Below are positions 63,292 to 64,000 of a stretch of DNA of 64,000 bases, in pieces (within the stretch, counting starts at the first letter, position 1; the number at the start of each line of letters is the position of its first letter). This DNA is from an uncultured bacterium (lineage in GTDB: Bacteria > Planctomycetota > JAJSAM01 > JAJVHW01), in contig CALKVK010000031.1 in NCBI GenBank assembly GCA_937996235.1, positions 247,893 to 311,892 of the forward strand. Reading direction: 5' to 3'. Under the pieces are notes generated by a model, which had not been told where the DNA came from, ran no database searches, and saw only the letters and a list, made by a program, of their open reading frames with translations. The translations under genes were made by a program, and so were the position numbers.

Positions 63292-63876
63292 TCACACTGC
63301 CGGCGCTTCGAGGGCGCGCTCGATGCGCCGGTCGGGCACGAGCCACAGCAGCGCGACGAGCACGTACAGTGCCCACGCGATGCGGTGCTCGAACGCCGTG
63401 CACGCGATCGCGAGCGCATACGCCGCGAACGAGGCCTTGCCCTTCCGGTCCGGGCCCACCGCCCGCGCGAGGAGCGACGCGTCGCCCTGGCTCGCGATGA
63501 TCGTGCGCTGCAGCACCAGCCACGCCGCCGCCGCGAGCAGCATGACGGCGCCGTAGAGCGCCGTCGGCGCGGCGTCCGCGTGGCGCGCGCTCATCCACGC
63601 CGTCGCGAACGGGAAGAGCGAGAGCCAGAAGAGCAGGTGCAGGTTCGCGAGCAGGATGCCGCCCGTCACGCGGCTGACCGCGTGCAGCAGGTGGTGGTGG
63701 TTGTTCCAGTAGATGCCGAGGTAGACGAAGCTCAACGTGTAGCCGAGCAGCGTCGGCACGAGGGGGCGGAGCGACGCGACGTCTCCGCTCTCCGGCGCCC
63801 GCAGCTCCAGCACCATGATGGTGATGAGGATCGCGAGGACGCCGTCGCTGAACGCCTCGAGGCGGTTCCTACCCAT
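63292..63876 (-). CDS. TMEM175-family (DUF1211) potassium channel-like membrane protein
   Basis: A 194-residue protein with six predicted membrane helices. The first begins with RLEAFSDGVLAILITIMVLE, the FSDG.xAI.IT signature of bacterial TMEM175 channels that lines the pore. The WNNHHHLLHAVSRVTG loop, then NLHLLFWLSLFPFATAWM, are also typical of the family. Bacterial members form tetrameric potassium-permeable channels. A GTG directly before the chosen ATG and further upstream starts exist, but the FSDG helix fixes the N-terminus. The gene converges on the possible remnant before it; the region upstream ends in an 18-bp tandem repeat. Confidence 0.93.
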   Translation of the reverse strand: MGRNRLEAFSDGVLAILITIMVLELRAPESGDVASLRPLVPTLLGYTLSFVYLGIYWNNHHHLLHAVSRVTGGILLANLHLLFWLSLFPFATAWMSARHADAAPTALYGAVMLLAAAAWLVLQRTIIASQGDASLLARAVGPDRKGKASFAAYALAIACTAFEHRIAWALYVLVALLWLVPDRRIERALEAPAV

Positions 63877-63946
63877 CACAGCGGCGGGCCGCCTCGGCCG
63901 CGGGCGCACCGACGAGACGCGCGCGCGCGGCACCAAGGTCCGACGT

Positions 63947-64000
63947 CGACGACGCACCCGAGATCGACGACGCACCCGAGATCGACGACGCACCCGAGAT
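63947..64000. repeat. 18-bp tandem repeat, three exact copies, truncated by window edge
   Basis: CGACGACGCACCCGAGAT at 63947-63964, 63965-63982 and 63983-64000, with no differences. The period is a multiple of three. In one plus-strand frame it reads DDAPEI repeated, in one minus-strand frame ISGASS repeated, so it may be part of a coding repeat beginning outside the window. There are no spacers, so it is not a CRISPR array. Confidence 0.85.

Noticed and set aside
63947..64000. Tandem array as a CRISPR
   Set aside because: Units are contiguous with no spacers and no cas genes are present.

Overview
The window is very GC-rich throughout (not counted) and carries protein families that together suggest a high-GC member of the Planctomycetota or a neighbouring phylum. 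These are FG-GAP/VCBS and ASPIC/UnbV proteins, HEAT-repeat proteins with DUF4159, an SUMF1-fold membrane protein, an ECF sigma factor paired with a giant membrane protein, futalosine-pathway menaquinone genes, a type III polyketide synthase and YVTN/MauG cytochromes. No rRNA or ribosomal-protein gene is present, so the placement is an inference.

Layout. 1-6967: start of an EF-G-like GTPase, OmpA-type lipoprotein, acyltransferase plus prepilin peptidase, a Trp-rich lipoprotein, a TPR lipoprotein, ssb and a PilZ protein. 7110-12425 is a minus-strand operon: RNase HII-like, GT-C membrane protein, gpmI and a PGI-like protein. 12574-17796: an atypical receiver whose stop codon is the tip of a small inverted-repeat element, a hypothetical protein, tRNA-Thr(CGT), an SUMF1-fold protein with three internal repeats, a tiny cysteine-containing basic protein, and a secretin with a partner protein. 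18184-28701: GT-C protein, TPR protein, fatty acid desaturase, plsY-gpsA (glycerol-3-phosphate supply and first acylation) and two HEAT-repeat proteins converging on a strong terminator. 29027-33264: two secreted FG-GAP proteins.

33227-37633 is a translationally coupled operon: alkaline-phosphatase-superfamily enzyme, type III PKS, SAM methyltransferase, FAD oxidoreductase. It probably makes and tailors a lipidic phenol or pyrone. Divergent from it, 37732-43169 holds an ECF sigma factor followed by a 1622-residue protein joining a putative anti-sigma domain to a thioester-containing alpha-2-macroglobulin. 43988-48621 holds recQ with a TlpA-like protein, and mqnD/mqnB of futalosine menaquinone synthesis.

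48904-58435 is an eight-gene minus-strand operon, most junctions overlapping by 1 to 4 bases: DAHP synthase, VCBS/UnbV lipoprotein, WD40-like haem lipoprotein, YVTN/MauG cytochrome, propeller, RidA-like protein and two periplasmic binding-protein-like genes. The last of these appears truncated by a MITE-like element that also occurs at 43747. 58644-64000: a MacB/FtsX-type ABC exporter, a sarcosine-oxidase-like flavoenzyme, a secreted protein of unknown function, a TMEM175-like channel and an 18-bp tandem repeat running off the window.

The most unusual systems are the sigma/anti-sigma-macroglobulin pair, the DAHP synthase/haem/propeller operon, and the two small inverted-repeat element families that sit at gene 3' ends.
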